Notes: generated by a model from the sequence alone, not told the origin. Positions 1-6,897 are shown, counted from the first letter of the stretch. The stretch: 8,486 nt of DNA from DATLSM01 sp049585815 (GCA_049585815.1 JBAVAR010000128.1:1-8486); one strand, 5' to 3'. Numbers and translations are program-made.

Positions 1-54
1 TCTACCATTGGTCGGACGGAAAACAAGCTAAACTCTTGGCTACAAATGAGCGCC

Positions 55-96
55 TGAAAAACCCCCAGCCCCGCATGACGAGCGGGATCGGGGGCG
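55..96 (-). terminator. Rho-independent terminator, minus strand
   Basis: Read on the minus strand, GGGGG-free arm CCCCC (94-90) and CCCGC (86-82) pair with GCGGG (74-70) and GGGGG (66-62). A three-base internal mismatch splits the stem and the loop is seven bases (75-81). A run of five T follows directly (61-57). It lies about 200 bases beyond the stop of the minus-strand flavin reductase ending at 291, which it probably terminates. On the plus strand no T-run follows the stem, so it should work in one direction only. Confidence 0.6.
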
Positions 97-290
97 ATCA
101 GAGGGCCGGTATTCGGGGTAACTTCGGGCTAGAGTCGGCACTGGAGTGGGTCATTTAGACGGAACTTCAGTCAGCTGACGGCCGCTGCTCGCACGTCCCG
201 CCGGAATCAGCTAGCAGGCCAGATGCGCACTGCGCCCCGCTCGGGAGCAGAGGCCTCGACGGGGGTTTCGTTAAGCGTTTCCTCTAGCGT
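95..290. other. Intergenic stretch, no gene seen
   Basis: The stretch lies between the terminator and the stop codon of the flavin reductase at 291. I see no convincing coding frame, RNA gene or repeat. It is most simply the 3' untranslated region of the minus-strand reductase transcript. Bases 1-57 are open in one plus-strand frame and end in TGA at 55-57. That could be the last codons of a gene starting outside the window, but about 18 codons are too few to judge. Confidence 0.4.
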
Positions 291-953
291 CTACTCGACC
301 CGGTCGGTCGCCGGGTCGGGGCGCTCGCCGAGGTACTCCACCCATTGGGTCTTGACACGCGGGTAGTGCTTCGAAGCCTCCGCCAGATCCATGAAGCCGA
401 CGACGGTGCTCTCGAATCGCTCCTGAAGCTGGCCGTCGGCAAGTCTGCCATCGTGATCGAACGCTTGGTGTGCCTGGGCTAGCGAGAACATGTCGGGGTA
501 GATGCGAGCGCCGAGATGCTCAAACGGGATTCGGAGCCCCCAAAGGCCCCTGTTGCCGCCAACCATCGAGGGCGAGGCCGACAGCAGGAGTCCGTGCATT
601 TCGTTAAATGGCTGCGGGCTGAATCGGGAGACCCAGTCAATCGTGTTCTTCAGCAGCCCTGGCATCGAGGCGTTGTACTCCGGCGAGCTGATCACGAACG
701 CGTCGTTCGTCTGCAGGCACTCGCGGAGGCGGTCCGCTCCGGGCGGGAAGCCCTCCTTGTCCTGAACGTCCTGGTTGTAGGAGGGAGTCTCGAACGCCGG
801 CATCGAGGTGGGATCGATGATCCCGCCGTTTACCTCGATTGTCGCAGCGGCGAGAGACGCAAGGCGCCCGTTCAGCGAGTGTCCCCTGAGCGACGCGCAG
901 AAAACCAAGAAGCGAACGGGCTCGCGCAGGCCGGAACTGGATCGATCCTCCAT
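291..953 (-). CDS. NADPH-dependent FMN reductase family protein
   Basis: This is a flavodoxin-like, cytosolic NAD(P)H-dependent FMN/quinone reductase of the ChrR/ArsH-like group, 220 residues from the ATG at 953. The family binds FMN and moves hydride from NAD(P)H to quinones, flavins or other acceptors; the substrate cannot be told here. A beta strand (RFLVFCAS, about residues 14-21) leads into the phosphate-binding loop SLRGHSLNGRLA (21-32). The family signature SPEYNASMPGLLKNTIDW spans 90-107, and a glycine-rich flavin loop (MVGGNRGLWG) follows at 130-139. Start choice is open: an in-frame GTG at 1019 adds 22 residues of low-complexity sequence. A TAGGTT box at 1029-1024 would place transcription start almost on that GTG, which would suit a leaderless message. 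I prefer 953 because family members start close to the first strand. Neither start has a clear Shine-Dalgarno sequence. The gene stands alone and diverges from the DUF5996 gene. Confidence 0.9.
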   Translation of the reverse strand: MEDRSSSGLREPVRFLVFCASLRGHSLNGRLASLAAATIEVNGGIIDPTSMPAFETPSYNQDVQDKEGFPPGADRLRECLQTNDAFVISSPEYNASMPGLLKNTIDWVSRFSPQPFNEMHGLLLSASPSMVGGNRGLWGLRIPFEHLGARIYPDMFSLAQAHQAFDHDGRLADGQLQERFESTVVGFMDLAEASKHYPRVKTQWVEYLGERPDPATDRVE

Positions 954-1377
954 ACCGAGACCATAAGGTGAAGGGCTGCCGGGCGTTGACTGGCTCGCCC
1001 ATCCGCCGGAGGTCCACACCTTAAACCTATTGTGGGAGGTGGTCCTTCCGCGTCCATGTCGTTCTCCTGCGCGCGGGAGGAGGCCGAGACCGAGGTGACA
1101 TGCCAGGCGAGCTCCCGGAGGCGCCCTGCAGCACTCTGGCCCTCGAATATCGCCAAGGTGCCATCGGCGCGGCTTCCCCCTGGGACTGAGAGTCAGAGCT
1201 GCATAGATCTAGATTGGGATGATGGTAGATCGAGGTGTCAGCATCGTCCAAGGACGTGTGTGCGGAGCAGGAGCCGCGAGCGAGCTGAGAAGGTTGGCCT
1301 CAGCGCCGTGGGGGACCTCTCGACCTTCCGCGGCCGATTCCGTCACGCGGAGACTGGGCTGCTATAGCGTTCTCTCC
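954..1377. other. Divergent intergenic region between reductase and DUF5996 gene
   Basis: This region must carry the promoters of both divergent genes. On the minus strand TAGGTT (1029-1024) is a possible -10 box for the reductase. On the plus strand TATAGC (1363-1368), nine bases before the ATG at 1378, is a possible -10 box for the DUF5996 gene and would give an almost leaderless transcript. Neither has a recognisable -35 element, so both are weak calls. Several open frames cross the region on both strands, but none shows a family motif. Frame openness alone means little at this GC content. Confidence 0.35.
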
Positions 1378-2298
1378 ATGCACTCCGACTGGCCATCGCT
1401 TTCGTATGAGGGGTGGAGCGCAACCTGCGACACGCTTCACGCCCATACACAAGTGCTCGGAAAGCTCGGCGTCGAGCTCGCACCGCCGGAGCCCCAGCTT
1501 CAGCATGCCGCCCTACGCCTGACGGCACGGGGTTGGGAGACGCCACCACTGCCGGCGCCCGACGGCTCGGGAGCGATCGTCGCCGGGCTCGACCTGCGCA
1601 CTCACGAGGCCTTAGTGGAGCACAGTAATGGGCGGGAGTCTCGAATCGCGCTAACCCCCAACCGATCCGTCGCCGAGGTGACAGGAGAGGTCTTGGATGC
1701 AGTGGACCGTCTGGCAGGAGCCGTTGAGGTCAACGCGGCACCCCAGGAGGTGCCCTGGGATGCGCCCCTCGATGAGGACACCGAACACACTACGTACGAG
1801 CCCAATCAGGTCGCTACCTACTTCACGGCTGCCACCCAGGCGGCGCTTGTGCTCGCCAAGTTTCGCGCCGCGTATCGGGGACGCTCTACACCGGTAAATG
1901 CCTGGTGGGGCACCTTCGACCTAGCCGTCGCCCTTTTCTCGGGGCAACCAGCTCAACCCCCAGCCGATGACTTCATCTCCCGGAACGGCGGGGACGCGCA
2001 GCAGATCGAGATCGGCTGGTGGCCCGGCGACCGGAAGTACGATCGGGCGGCGTTCTTCTCGTTTGCGCATCCCGCCCCCGACGGGTTTGCTGATGGCGAC
2101 CTAGCCCCGGATGCCGCCCGCTGGGACGGGAAACTCGGAGAGTTCGTGCTCGACTGGGATGATATCCGCGAGAGCCCCGATCGACATGCTCTTGCGCTTG
2201 AGTTCGCCCACTCGGCCTTCCGTCACGCCTGCTCTGTCTGCGAGTGGGATCCAGTTCTCGCTGCCACCGCTGAGGGTGTGCCGCCCCCCGTCGCCTAA
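1378..2298 (+). CDS. DUF5996 family protein
   Basis: An intact member of the DUF5996 family, whose function is unknown. It has 306 residues, near the usual length. Family features in order: an N-terminal block with WPSLSYEGW (5-13) and TLHAHTQVLGKLGVELAPP (19-37); a hydrophobic/aromatic middle with YFTAATQAALVLAKF (148-162); the block TPVNAWWGTFDLAVALFSG (171-189); EIGWWPGD (211-218); and a C-terminal CEWDPVLAATAEGVPPP (288-304) ending in a short proline-rich tail. The reading frame is open back to an ATG at 1219. I chose 1378 because the family's conserved sequence begins right after it (SDWP) and the extra 53 residues look non-coding. No signal peptide or membrane segment is seen, so it is probably cytosolic. 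It diverges from the reductase and converges on the gene ending at 2440. Many tryptophans and histidines hint at ligand or metal binding, but this is inference. Confidence 0.88.
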   Translation: MHSDWPSLSYEGWSATCDTLHAHTQVLGKLGVELAPPEPQLQHAALRLTARGWETPPLPAPDGSGAIVAGLDLRTHEALVEHSNGRESRIALTPNRSVAEVTGEVLDAVDRLAGAVEVNAAPQEVPWDAPLDEDTEHTTYEPNQVATYFTAATQAALVLAKFRAAYRGRSTPVNAWWGTFDLAVALFSGQPAQPPADDFISRNGGDAQQIEIGWWPGDRKYDRAAFFSFAHPAPDGFADGDLAPDAARWDGKLGEFVLDWDDIRESPDRHALALEFAHSAFRHACSVCEWDPVLAATAEGVPPPVA

Positions 2299-2439
2299 GA
2301 GATCAGCAATTCGACTCTCCTGCTCGACCGCGCCGAGAAGGGCCTCCGCGCCGTCCTTATTGCTTCCGTCCCGCTCGCCCTTGGCCGGACGGTCAGGAAG
2401 TTGATCTGCTCGGCAACGACGTACTTCCAGAGGATTCGA

Positions 2440-3318
2440 CTAGCCCCGGCCCGATGCGGGGTACGGCGTCCAGTTTGCCTCCAGCGGCTGCGAGGAGGTC
2501 CAAATCGACTCCGACGCCCGTTTGGTCACCCCGGCCATGTCCTCGTAGATTGCCCGGACTAGGTCTTCGGCTCGAGCGTCCGGTCCGATGACGAGGGAGG
2601 CAGCCAGGTCGAGAAGCTCCTCCTGGGTCATCTCGGGAGCCGTCCGTCCCGCGGCCGGTACCGCAGCCAGCGCAATTGGAGAGCCGTCGATGCAGAACGA
2701 CCCGAGGCGATGAACGTAGGCGAAGATCCCATCGACGCTGACGTCGGCCTCGTCCATGGCGAAGTGGGCGTCGTCAAGCCGCCCGAGCAGATAAGGGATC
2801 TCGGTCCAGGTCAACTGGGCGACCTGGGCGAGAGTTGCCCAGACGATCGCCGCTCGCACCACCGTTCCGGGACTGGCGAACAGGGTGGCGGACATGCAGC
2901 CGACCGGGGCCAGGGAGGCGGCCGCGCCCACGTCGAACTCATGGAGGTCGCCGGCAAGCACCAGCACGGTCCGATCCTCCTCGTCGGAGAAATGCGCAAA
3001 CTTCGCCGCCAGCCTGTTGGGTGCGGCGTTGCCACCGAAGGACAGGAGCGGGTGGCGCTCTTTCGTGAAGTCCCCGACGGTCGACGCCCACTTGCCCCGA
3101 TCGATCTCGTCAAGCAACTCGACGCTCTCGCCGCGCAGGATGTAGGAACCAGCCGGGCGATGCCAGGGGTAGCCAAGAGCCCGCTCGAATGCCGACGGCC
3201 CGAACTCTCGGGGACCCGCCGCGTTCCAGAAGTCCCGCGCGACAGATTTGAACTGCATATCGTCAAGCGCTAGCCGGTTGAGCAGCTCGGGCTCGGTGAT
3301 CGGCGGCCAATCACGCAC
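2440..3318 (-). CDS. Conserved hypothetical protein, possibly gamma-glutamylcyclotransferase-like
   Basis: I do not recognise this 292-residue protein with confidence. It has no signal peptide or clear membrane segment. The segment HPLLSFGGNAAPNRLAAKF (89-107) resembles the start of gamma-glutamylcyclotransferase/AIG2-like folds, where a tyrosine-glycine-serine-asparagine loop opens the domain; here it reads FGGN. About 75 residues later LTWTEIPYLLGRLD (169-182) could supply the acidic residue and tyrosine found in that fold. Between them, GDLHEFDVGAAASLAPVGCMSATLFASPG (123-151) contains the strands one would expect. Residues 1-85 and the last 60 match nothing I know. Translation starts at a GTG (3318); the next in-frame ATG is at 3258, so the true start could be there. 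It is read in the same direction as the Fe-S/GNAT pair but is separated from it by a likely terminator, so it is probably its own unit. It ends 141 bases from the DUF5996 gene, tail to tail. Confidence 0.7.
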   Translation of the reverse strand: MRDWPPITEPELLNRLALDDMQFKSVARDFWNAAGPREFGPSAFERALGYPWHRPAGSYILRGESVELLDEIDRGKWASTVGDFTKERHPLLSFGGNAAPNRLAAKFAHFSDEEDRTVLVLAGDLHEFDVGAAASLAPVGCMSATLFASPGTVVRAAIVWATLAQVAQLTWTEIPYLLGRLDDAHFAMDEADVSVDGIFAYVHRLGSFCIDGSPIALAAVPAAGRTAPEMTQEELLDLAASLVIGPDARAEDLVRAIYEDMAGVTKRASESIWTSSQPLEANWTPYPASGRG

Positions 3319-3355
3319 GGAGCGACTCTATCCGGGAACCTTCATCCGACGGAAA

Positions 3356-3371
3356 GCCCCTATTCAGGGGC
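3356..3371 (-). terminator. Hairpin after the Fe-S protein gene, possible terminator
   Basis: The minus strand reads GCCCCT, loop GAAT, AGGGGC, then TTTCC. The stem is a perfect six-base inverted repeat with a four-base loop. The T-run is only three bases, so it is a weak intrinsic terminator at best. Its place, about 60 bases beyond the restored stop of the Fe-S/CDGSH gene at 3432 and before the GTG at 3318, suits the end of the GNAT/Fe-S transcript. Confidence 0.45.
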
Positions 3372-3831
3372 CGTGGCTGGGGACGGTGTTCGCGGTCGCC
3401 TTGGTCCAGCGCGATCTGGGAGTGAGGTGCTTCAGTGGTCTGACTCGTACTCCCACCGCTGACACGGGCCGCTGCGGTCGCAGTAGGGCTGGTTCGCTGA
3501 TTTGCCACAACGACATAGCGCCGCACGGGTCCCGCTTCCCGTCGAGCTCGAGGTCGCCATCGAGCAGCATCGGTCCACCCTCGGGCAAAAGGACCCGCGT
3601 CGGCACGCGAGTCTGCTCGGACTCGCCTTCGTACAGCGCGTAGTGCAGCGCGCCCGTCGGGCATCGTCTGACAACAGCCGCGATCGCCTCGGCCTCGCCG
3701 GCGTCTGGAGCAATCCAGGGGCGCCTCTCCGTGTCGAACACAGTCGGCGTACCGCGCACGCACTGGGCGGCGTGAAGGCATCGGGCCGGGTCATATGTGA
3801 CCTGTATGCGCTTGCCCTCGTAGCGCTTCAC
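3364..3831 (-). CDS. YjdI-like (4Fe-4S) protein; C-terminal CDGSH domain lost by frameshift
   Basis: The N-terminal 65 residues are a divergent mono-cluster Fe-S domain like E. coli YjdI (Fer4_19 family). Cys18 and Cys24 lie in ARCLHAAQCVRGTPTVF (16-32) and Cys57 in RRCPTGALHY (55-64), as in the family pattern. The linker continues through LLDGDLELDGK to about residue 99. After that the frame is out of register: the CDGSH-type domain that usually follows is encoded in the +1 frame (see the entry at 3432-3540). As written the protein ends with about 55 unrelated residues at 3364; with one base removed it would be about 132 residues ending at 3432. The probable role is a cytosolic redox or electron-transfer protein; its partner is unknown. 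The GTG start at 3831 overlaps the TGA of the GNAT gene (GTGA), so the two are probably translationally coupled. Confidence 0.8.
   Translation of the reverse strand: MKRYEGKRIQVTYDPARCLHAAQCVRGTPTVFDTERRPWIAPDAGEAEAIAAVVRRCPTGALHYALYEGESEQTRVPTRVLLPEGGPMLLDGDLELDGKRDPCGAMSLWQISEPALLRPQRPVSAVGVRVRPLKHLTPRSRWTKATANTVPSHGP
3432..3540 (-). pseudogene. Out-of-frame CDGSH iron-sulfur domain of the preceding gene
   Basis: In the frame one base downstream of the YjdI-like protein, the minus strand encodes TRAALCRCGKSANQPYCDRS, then TGA at 3434-3432. This is the CDGSH-type Fe-S binding motif, with ligands Cys (3515-3513), Cys (3509-3507) and Cys (3482-3480). Removing one G from the GGG run at 3540-3538 joins the frames as LDGSGTRAALCRCG, a natural family junction. 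The fourth ligand, normally the histidine ending CDGSH, is a glycine here (CDRSG), and a short tail follows (PCQRWEYESDH). So even after frame repair the cluster site is atypical. A sequencing indel explains the shift simply, but not the missing histidine unless there is a second error. Confidence 0.75.
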
Positions 3832-4145
3832 AGTCCGAACTGCCCCCTGTATCGGTCTGGAACCAGCGCCTCGAATCCCCGATTGCGCTCAATGAACGCG
3901 TTGACGAACGGACAGAACGGCAGCACCGCAAGCTCACGCGTGCGGGCGTCTTCGAGCGCGAACCGGATCAACTTGTCCGCAAGTCCCCGACCCTGAAAAC
4001 GCTCGTCCACCTCGGTATGGATGAAAGCGATCAAGCCAGGGCGCAGGCGATATGCCGTGAATCCGGCCATCTCGCCATCGACTGACAGCTCATAGCGATC
4101 AATCTCAGGGACGTCGGCCACCTCGATGCGCTCCGCCTCAGCCAT
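3828..4145 (-). CDS. GNAT-family N-acetyltransferase, YjdJ-like (short GCN5-related type)
   Basis: A compact 105-residue acetyltransferase of the Acetyltransf_CG type (E. coli YjdJ, Arabidopsis At1g77540-like). Family features: FIHTEVDERF (41-50), the acetyl-CoA pyrophosphate loop FQGRGLADKLI (50-60), and PFCPFVNAFIERN (76-88), whose Cys78 matches a conserved cysteine of this subgroup. The length is typical and the protein looks complete. The ATG at 4145 is the only sensible start; no strong Shine-Dalgarno precedes it. The gene overlaps the downstream YjdI-like gene by four bases. E. coli also keeps yjdI and yjdJ side by side, so the pairing supports both assignments. The acetyl acceptor is unknown; a link to the Fe-S partner is an inference from neighbourhood. 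Confidence 0.88.
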   Translation of the reverse strand: MAEAERIEVADVPEIDRYELSVDGEMAGFTAYRLRPGLIAFIHTEVDERFQGRGLADKLIRFALEDARTRELAVLPFCPFVNAFIERNRGFEALVPDRYRGQFGL

Positions 4146-4237
4146 GCTTGAAGGGTAGAAGCCGAGCGATTGGCCCGCCTTGATCGGGCTGGCCGCAAGC
4201 TCGTGATCGGTGCGCTTCTGCGGTGAATTCCGGGTCG

Positions 4238-4948
4238 TCAGGGTGACGTCGTGGTGCGCGAATTGGTTTCAGCGCGGGCCGTTTTGTCGGACGCCGGCAG
4301 CCAGTCGTTTTCGGAAGCGCATCGTCGTACGGTGTCGAGGAGCCCCGCGATCGCCGCGGATTGGGCGCGCGCGGGCCAGAGGATCGACCACTCCGCCAGG
4401 ATTTGTGGATCGACGATCTCGCGGGCGACGATGCCTGGCTGGGCCGGGGCGAGGTGGAAGGCGAATGAGGCAGGGATCAAGCCAACCTCACGCGCCCCGA
4501 AGAGGCGCGCGAGCATTGCGTGGACGGGCGGCTTGGGGAAGGCTCTGACGTGGGGCTGGAAGCCCACTTGCTCGCATGTCGACATGATGCGGTCGTAGTA
4601 GGCCGGAGCGAGCTCGCGGGGAAACAGAAGGACGGTCTCGCGCTCTAGGTCGGCGAGCGAGATAGAGCTCGCGCCAGCGAGGCGGTGGCGTTTGCTGAGC
4701 AGCGCGGCGAGCGGCTCGACGCGCAGGACTTCGGTGCGGATTCCTGTCATCGGCTCGGGATGTAGGGCGAGCCCGATGTCAAGTTCCCCGGCTACGACGC
4801 GTCCGGAGATCTCGGCGCTGAACAGCTCGCCGGCGATGACCGTTACGTTCGGGGTGTCGTTCTCGACGCCTGCGAGGATCGCCCCGAGAGTCTCGAAGTG
4901 TTCGCCAACGCCTGGGCGAACAGTCCTTCGGGCTGCTCCAAGACGACA
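4238..4948 (-). pseudogene. LysR-type regulator remnant: effector domain without HTH
   Basis: The frame encodes most of a LysR substrate-binding domain. It runs from about 4905 (GVGEHFETLGAILAG) through VTVIAGELFSAEISG and VAGELDIGLALHPEPMTG, then LRVEPLAALLSKRHRLAG, LFPRELAPAYYDRI and REVGLIPASF. The family's N-terminal winged HTH and linker, about 90 residues, are missing: the frame is closed by TGA at 4951-4949, and none of the three minus-strand frames up to 5150 shows an HTH motif. There is no ATG, GTG or TTG between 4948 and the internal ATG at 4750, which falls inside the domain. Translation from 4750 would yield a 170-residue piece that can neither bind DNA nor fold normally. Its head-to-head position with the reductase at 5151 is the usual arrangement of a LysR regulator and its target, so it may once have controlled that gene. 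The last 30 residues are a polar tail. Confidence 0.8.
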
Positions 4949-5150
4949 TCAACGATGTCTAGCGGCAAAATCCGCCTCGATCACGATCCTGTCCGAGCTA
5001 CACCTCGCCCGCTTGGAGCGCAGCATTATGAGTCGAAGTGGCGCCCGATACCAAGACAACCTGCACGAACTGCGAGCTGCCGCCGCGGCTGACTTCGACG
5101 ATAGCCGCGTCCAGCGATACGAAACAACCACCGGGAAGACAACGACTGCA

Positions 5151-5926
5151 ATGGCTCGAATCGGAATTATTCTTGGTAGCACCCGCCCAACCGCAACGGC
5201 GAGCAGGTCGCGCGATGGGTTTTCGACATCGCCACGGAGCGCGCGGACGCGGAGTTTGAGCTTGTGGACTTACGCGACTACCCGCTGCCGCACCTTGACG
5301 AGCCTAACCGACCGTCTCTCGGTCAATATGTCAATGACCACACCAAGCAGTGGGCGCGAAAGATCGCCTCCTTCGACGGCTTCGTGATGGTCACGCCCGA
5401 GTACAACCACGCCACCTCTGGCGTACTAAAGAACGCGATCGACTACCTCTACGCCGAGTGGAACAACAAGGCAGTCGGGTTCGTCTCCTACGGTTCGGTT
5501 GGCGGTGCCCGCGCCGCCGAGCAACTGCGCCTCGTATGCGGCGCGCTGCAGATGGCCGATGTGCGCCAGCAGGTCGCGCTCTCGATGCTGACCGAGTTCG
5601 AGAACCTCAGTGTGTTCAAGCCCCGCGACTACAACGTCGCCGCGCTGCACACGCTGCTCGACGAGGTCATCGCCTGGAGCATCGCACTTGCCCCGCTTCG
5701 TCAGACGCGCGGCGAGCCCATGACAGACTCGCGCTGGAGGGCAAGGTTCAGCTCCCTGAAAGGACGAGCGCGCGGCCCAAAGCTCTGCGCCGGCGACGCG
5801 CCGATCATCGTGGTCGGCCTCTTGCCTGAGATCGCCTGGCCGAACGGCGCTGCCGATCGCAAGGGCGCTCGCGATGGAGCCAGACGTCCATCCTTAACGG
5901 CGTTAACGGCGCTGCTGCTGTCCTGA
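5151..5926 (+). pseudogene. NAD(P)H-dependent FMN reductase, interrupted by a 1-base deletion
   Basis: A second flavodoxin-like FMN reductase, distinct from the one at 291-953. The ATG at 5151 opens MARIGIILGSTRP, the classic first strand and flavin phosphate loop. The frame then slips. With one extra base in the CCC run at 5186-5188, translation continues as NRNGEQVARWVFDIATERAD in the frame that stays open to 5926. Downstream are LVDLRDYPLPHLDEPNRP, the signature TPEYNHATSGVLKNAIDYLY, the glycine loop SYGSVGGARAAEQLR and FENLSVFKPRDYNVAALH. Homologues usually end close to the segment matching IALAPLR (about 5700). The further 75 residues look non-coding, and in the starting frame a TGA lies at 5721. 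So the 3' end may also be disturbed, or the original stop lost. Without frame repair, only a fragment from an internal GTG at 5264, lacking the phosphate loop, could be made. A start at 5028 is in frame, but 5151 fits the family. Confidence 0.85.
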
Positions 5927-5929
5927 AAA

Positions 5930-6865
5930 TTACGTGGCTGTCTTTTGGGTGATGAAGCGGTGGATGGCCTCATTGGCGTGGTCCTGGAATGACGGGTTGG
6001 CCAGATCGGGGAAGATGTCTGCTTGGTCGACCAAGGGACCCTTCAGCTTGTTGGCCGCGCTGGCGTAGAACACGCCGCTGGACAGGGTCCGGTCGGTGAC
6101 ACCGTCGACCAGTCGCTTCGCGCCCAGGTCAAGTTTGTGGGAGATCCCTAGGGCGGGCATGACGTACTTGGCCGCTACACGCAGCGGTAGCCCAAGGCCG
6201 TTGGAGGCTTGGGTGCCGGTGGTGGCGCCGGGGCTCACGGTGATGAAGCGGCGGTCGGGGTATTGGCGGGCCAGGTAGGCCATCCACAGGGCCCCGATGT
6301 ACTTGGCCTGCGCGAAGGCTAGGTTGAAGTCCGCTTTTCCGACGGCGAAGTACCTGCCGTCGATGACGGTCGCGAGCTCGTCGGCGGAGGTTGAGACGAA
6401 CGATGGTCGTTTCATCCCCAACTTCGGAAGTCCCCTGGCTGCCTCGCTTCCGGCGAAGACCGCCACCTCTCCGAGTCGATCTTCGGCCAGGAGCCCTTCG
6501 AGAAGGACGACGTGGCCAAGAACATTCGTCGCGAACACGGTGGTGACCCCGTCAGCGGTCAAGGCCATCGACTGCGGACCGATAACACCAGCGTTCATCA
6601 CCAACGCGTCGACGGATCCGCTGAGGCCGGCCAGGCCGGCGCGGACCGAATCCAGACTGGCGACATCCATGACAACGATGTCGAAGATGCGCCGGCCGGT
6701 CGCGGCTTCGAGCTCTGCCTTTGCCGTAATGGCCCGATCTCGGTTCCGGCACGCCAGGTAGATCCGGGCCATCTCCGGACGAAGAGCAAGTTGCCGGGCC
6801 ACATCCTTGCCGATTCCGGCGTTGGCGCCCGTGATCAACACGGTCTTTTCTGCGGTGGTTTGCAT
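5930..6865 (-). CDS. SDR-family NAD(P)-binding protein, catalytic Tyr replaced by Phe
   Basis: A Rossmann-fold short-chain dehydrogenase/reductase of the atypical, longer retinol-dehydrogenase/protochlorophyllide-reductase-like kind, 311 residues. Motifs (numbered from this start): the nucleotide loop TGANAGIG (12-19), MDVAS (66-70), NAG (91-93), the structural Asn114 in FATNVLGH, a candidate catalytic serine in FAGSEAARG (Ser140), and SPGATTGT (211-218). In the helix where Tyr-xxx-Lys should be, it reads FAQAK (Phe184, Lys188), so the catalytic tyrosine hydroxyl is absent. I chose the ATG at 6865 because AAGGAG lies 12 bases upstream (6883-6878) and the first strand begins at once (MQTTAEKTVLITGA). 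The upstream ATG at 6901 adds 12 residues and overlaps the TGA of the MFS remnant (ATGA), so coupled initiation there is possible. The gene ends three bases from the reductase stop on the other strand. The substrate is unknown. Confidence 0.9.
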   Translation of the reverse strand: MQTTAEKTVLITGANAGIGKDVARQLALRPEMARIYLACRNRDRAITAKAELEAATGRRIFDIVVMDVASLDSVRAGLAGLSGSVDALVMNAGVIGPQSMALTADGVTTVFATNVLGHVVLLEGLLAEDRLGEVAVFAGSEAARGLPKLGMKRPSFVSTSADELATVIDGRYFAVGKADFNLAFAQAKYIGALWMAYLARQYPDRRFITVSPGATTGTQASNGLGLPLRVAAKYVMPALGISHKLDLGAKRLVDGVTDRTLSSGVFYASAANKLKGPLVDQADIFPDLANPSFQDHANEAIHRFITQKTAT

Positions 6866-6877
6866 TTGAGTGCTTGG

Positions 6878-6884
6878 CTCCTTA
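6878..6884 (-). promoter_or_regulatory. Shine-Dalgarno sequence for the SDR at 5930-6865
   Basis: TAAGGAG on the minus strand, 12 bases before the ATG at 6865. It is one of the best ribosome-binding matches in the window. The spacing is long but usable. It lies inside the reading frame that starts at 6901, which argues for the downstream start. Confidence 0.55.
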
Positions 6885-6897
6885 GGTACAGACATGG

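Noticed and set aside
872..1251. Minus-strand open frames upstream of the first flavin reductase (starts near 1156 and 1251)
   Set aside because: No recognisable motif, Arg/Pro-rich composition, and overlap with the reductase in another frame.
1219..1377. Upstream extension of the DUF5996 gene
   Set aside because: The extra 53 residues do not resemble the family's N-terminus, and conserved sequence starts immediately after the ATG at 1378.
2340..2395. CCGTCC/GGACGG inverted repeat between the convergent genes as a terminator
   Set aside because: The loop is about 15 bases or longer and no T-run follows on either strand.
2710..3273. Plus-strand open frame of 187 codons
   Set aside because: Antisense to the protein at 2440-3318; composition rich in Gly, Arg and His without domain motifs.
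4915..4962. Short plus-strand segment ending in a TAG (reads like LGEQSFGLLQDDINDV) as the tail of an inserted gene
   Set aside because: Too short to support and without an upstream conserved frame; possibly chance.
4692..5387. Plus-strand open frame of 231 codons running into the reductase
   Set aside because: Its first two-thirds are antisense to the LysR remnant or lie in the intergenic region. Only MARIGIILGSTRP at 5151 is real, and beyond 5187 it is out of frame.
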